Shown here: piece after piece, positions 61,622 to 64,000 of the stretch
How positions within the stretch are numbered: position 1 is the first letter of the stretch
Layout: each line of letters opens with the position of its first letter
Assembly: GCF_900177425.1 (NCBI RefSeq)
Contig: NZ_LT840184.1
Span: 4,449,514 to 4,513,513, forward strand
Length of the DNA: 64,000 bases
Source of the DNA: Paenibacillus uliginis N3/975
GTDB taxonomy: Bacteria > Bacillota > Bacilli > Paenibacillales > Paenibacillaceae
Reading direction: 5' to 3'
Position numbers and translations under genes: made by a program
Notes under the pieces: model-generated
Database searches by the model: none
Told to the model about the DNA's origin: nothing
The model's input: only the letters and a program-made list of their open reading frames with translations

Positions 61622-61643
61622 CTGCCCACCCTTCACATTTTTT

Positions 61644-64000
61644 TTATACATATTCCAACAGGTATTGGACGATTTGAATCAATCCCCTCAATAACTCTTC
61701 TAGCTTTTGCTCAGAAACTTTTTTGTTAAAAACCTCGGCAGCAAATGTGACGGAATCTTCTCCAATATCAAAGGAAAGGGAGAAATCATAATAGTCCTTG
61801 TATAATTCGTTACCACTGAATCGGTAGAGAAAAATTGGCATCAAACCTTTTTCCGTGCTTTTGATGTGGATCTTCGCTCTCTGGAATTTAGTCGCATCCT
61901 GATAATTCTGATGGACAGTCTCCATAAGAACATTCAGGTCTTCTTCAGCTTCTACTTCAAAGGAGACGTAGTCCTTTTGATTGACAGTACATACCGCAAG
62001 TTGTTGCTGGCCAGTCGCATCAAACAACAAATAGCTATAAGAGAACAACAGAAATTCATATAGTTTGAATTCATCGGTATCATGCATTGCTTTAATACTC
62101 TGATACAAGCTTCCGCTGTCCGTGAATCTGACGATAGAATCATGAAGCACTTTGTTGGACTGTTTAAAGTAAGAATCAGGGAACGAAATCTGCGAGCAAG
62201 ACATAGTTTCCAAACTGCTCATTTCAATATGTGCGGCAAGCTGTGCAATGGTTGGATTTGCAAATACATCACCAACTTTTACAATCCCAGGGTACTGCTC
62301 TTCAATTTGTGAAAGCATGACGGTGATCAGCAAGGAATTTCCACCTAAATCGAAAAAGTTATCGTCAATGCCGATTTCGTCGAAATGAAGTATACTTCTC
62401 CAGATATTACTCAGGATATGTTCACATTCATTATTAGCAGCCACAAATCGATTGGTCTTACGGAAGAGATCTAAGTCAGGCATAGGCAATGCATTTTTAT
62501 CCAACTTGCCGCTTCTGGTAACTGGAAGACTATCAATCTGCATGATAAAGGCAGGAATCATGTATCCTGGTAGTACACCTTTGAGTGCATTCTTGATCTC
62601 GGTCGGATTAACCTGAACATCGGATATCACATAGGCTTGAATAGTTTTGTCTTCACGGTCATCTTTTCTTGCGATTACCACTGCATCAACGATGTGTTCC
62701 AGCTTACGCATCACACTTTCGATTTCAGCCAACTCAATTCGGAACCCTCTGATCTTGACCTGCTCGTCGATTCGTCCTAGATATTCGATGTTTCCATCAG
62801 GCAGCCATCGGGCCAAGTCTCCGCTCCGATATAGTTTGCCGGCTCCAAATGGATTGGCAATAAATTTCTCGGCTGTTAATTCCGGCATATTCAGGTACCC
62901 TCGAGCTATACCATCTCCTGCAAAACACAATTCACCTGGTATCCCGATTCCGCATAAATTCATTCCGTTCATAATATAGGCTTGTACATTAGAGATCGGC
63001 CGGCCTATCGGGACCGGATGCGGGATGTCACTCTTTCCGTCATATTCCCAGTGCGTAGCTAGTACTGTGTTTTCTGTCGGTCCATAGGCATTGACATATC
63101 TGCAAAGGCTGCCCGCCTTTTGAATAATTGCTGCATTTGATTCCGAACCGCCGGTCGTGAGTACCTTCAAACCTGTAAGCTGAGTCTGCAAATAGTACTG
63201 TGGCGGCAACAAGGTCAACGTGATGCCACTCTGGTTCACAAACTCATTAAATCTTCCGGTGTCCGCAATTATCTCTTTCGTGATTAACGTCAACCTTGCA
63301 CCAAGCAGGAGTGACAACGTCATTTCCCACACTGCAGCGTCAAAGACATAGTTGGAAAATTGCAGAACGTTGTCTTGATCGGTTACTTGGTATAGATTCT
63401 TCAGATAGATACGCATGGCTGTAATACCTTGATGCTGCAGCATGACACCCTTAGGCTGACCAGTAGTTCCCGAGGTATAAATGACATAGGCCAAATCATC
63501 GGGCTTGTTTACTTTATCCGGATCTTCATACATACTTTCCCAAATCGAACGGTCTGCAAGATCGAGAACAGAAAGTTCAGTATTTAAATCCGTTTTGTAA
63601 AGAAGCACCGCTTTGGGTCGACAATCCTCCAGAATAAACTGGATACGCTCTTCTGGAAAGGTAGGATCTATCGGTACATAGGCACCGCCCGCCTTCATGA
63701 TTCCATAGATCCCGACGATCATCTCGATACTACGCTCGGTCATGATGGCGACTCGGTCATCTGGTCTTATCCCCAGTCTGCGGAGTTTCCATGCTACTTG
63801 ATTAACTTTCCGGTTTAGTTCAGCATACGTCAGTCGATCTTCCTGAAAAACGACTGCAATCTCATCAGGTGTTTTCTTAACCTGCTCCTCAAACAAATCT
63901 ACGACAGTCCGGTCTCGTGCATACTCAACAGCCGTATCATTGAATCCGCTGAGGATTTGGAGTTTCTCCTGTTCAGTAATCGTCTCGATCTCGGACAATT
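61644..64000 (-). CDS. Non-ribosomal peptide synthetase, A-PCP and partial condensation domain (partial, continues beyond the window)
   Basis: The frame is open at the window edge; the apparent first residue at 63998 is a TTG read as Leu in the usual post-condensation stretch (SEIETITEQEK), so an upstream C domain is expected. A domain about 30-510: YVIYTSGTTGQPKG, FDAAVWEM, NAYGPTEN, YRSGDLARW, VTRSGKLDKNAL. PCP 520-590 (LGGNSLL, Ser 555). Then 61 to 190 residues (about 600-784) resemble the C-terminal lobe of a condensation domain, without HHxxxDG. Hand reading of the specificity residues gives D-A-W-L-T-G-A-V-L-K, close to leucine-type codes. The chain would pass to the PKS module at 55630. 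Confidence 0.93.
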   Translation of the reverse strand, partial: LSEIETITEQEKLQILSGFNDTAVEYARDRTVVDLFEEQVKKTPDEIAVVFQEDRLTYAELNRKVNQVAWKLRRLGIRPDDRVAIMTERSIEMIVGIYGIMKAGGAYVPIDPTFPEERIQFILEDCRPKAVLLYKTDLNTELSVLDLADRSIWESMYEDPDKVNKPDDLAYVIYTSGTTGQPKGVMLQHQGITAMRIYLKNLYQVTDQDNVLQFSNYVFDAAVWEMTLSLLLGARLTLITKEIIADTGRFNEFVNQSGITLTLLPPQYYLQTQLTGLKVLTTGGSESNAAIIQKAGSLCRYVNAYGPTENTVLATHWEYDGKSDIPHPVPIGRPISNVQAYIMNGMNLCGIGIPGELCFAGDGIARGYLNMPELTAEKFIANPFGAGKLYRSGDLARWLPDGNIEYLGRIDEQVKIRGFRIELAEIESVMRKLEHIVDAVVIARKDDREDKTIQAYVISDVQVNPTEIKNALKGVLPGYMIPAFIMQIDSLPVTRSGKLDKNALPMPDLDLFRKTNRFVAANNECEHILSNIWRSILHFDEIGIDDNFFDLGGNSLLITVMLSQIEEQYPGIVKVGDVFANPTIAQLAAHIEMSSLETMSCSQISFPDSYFKQSNKVLHDSIVRFTDSGSLYQSIKAMHDTDEFKLYEFLLFSYSYLLFDATGQQQLAVCTVNQKDYVSFEVEAEEDLNVLMETVHQNYQDATKFQRAKIHIKSTEKGLMPIFLYRFSGNELYKDYYDFSLSFDIGEDSVTFAAEVFNKKVSEQKLEELLRGLIQIVQYLLEYV

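Noticed and set aside
63998..63998. Start codon of the NRPS at 63998
   Set aside because: It is a TTG in the middle of a stretch that in NRPS proteins follows a condensation domain, with no ribosome site seen; the gene continues beyond the window.

Overview
This window is a chromosomal stretch from a spore-forming, competent Firmicute, most likely Paenibacillus or a close relative. The evidence is the conserved yqeG-yqeH-aroE-yhbY-nadD-yqeK-rsfS block next to comER/comEA, a T-box-controlled leuS, the spoVAC-spoVAD-spoVAE genes, strong Shine-Dalgarno sequences (some before GTG or TTG starts), sigma-A type promoters and a Gram-positive cre site. No rRNA, tRNA or CRISPR array was seen.

Region 1 (1-24 kb) is mostly core genome: the start of comEA, comER, leuS with its T-box leader, a small carbohydrate operon (AraC regulator, two Gfo/Idh/MocA dehydrogenases, a TIM-barrel isomerase) behind a promoter with a perfect cre site, the yqe/nadD ribosome-assembly and NAD operon, a MoxR-DUF58-transglutaminase operon, the SpoVA channel genes, a tiny YjcZ-like protein, an M42 aminopeptidase and a second TIM-barrel isomerase.

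Region 2 (24-29.6 kb) is accessory: a MarR regulator with a saccharopine-dehydrogenase-like enzyme and two matching operator palindromes, then an AT-rich Bce/Yxd-type ABC transporter cassette with a YxeA-family lipoprotein-like gene. It has OmpR-type direct repeats upstream but no two-component system nearby.

Region 3 (29.2-43.1 kb) is bracketed by two direct copies of the 3' part of sigK. One copy begins exactly where the Bacillus subtilis skin element joins sigK. Between them lies an eight-gene same-strand operon: a lipoprotein-dependent ABC importer, a secreted PIG-L/NEW3 deacetylase-like protein, a creatininase-family hydrolase, an argininosuccinate-lyase-like enzyme, an N-acetylglucosamine-kinase-like protein and a cytoplasmic PIG-L deacetylase. 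A ROK regulator lies upstream. It reads as an undescribed uptake and breakdown route for an N-acylated amino-sugar conjugate.

Region 4 (43.2-64 kb) is a biosynthetic cluster with resistance and export genes: a frameshifted Sfp-type phosphopantetheinyl transferase, an RND pump of the SwrC type, a divergent GntR-ABC operon sharing two matched operator/promoter units with the pump, then (minus strand) an NRPS that runs off the window edge, a stand-alone malonyl-type acyltransferase, two AT-less KS-DH-KR-ACP polyketide synthase modules and a type II thioesterase. The gene order suggests a hydrophobic, probably leucine-like amino acid extended by two malonate units, each reduced and dehydrated.
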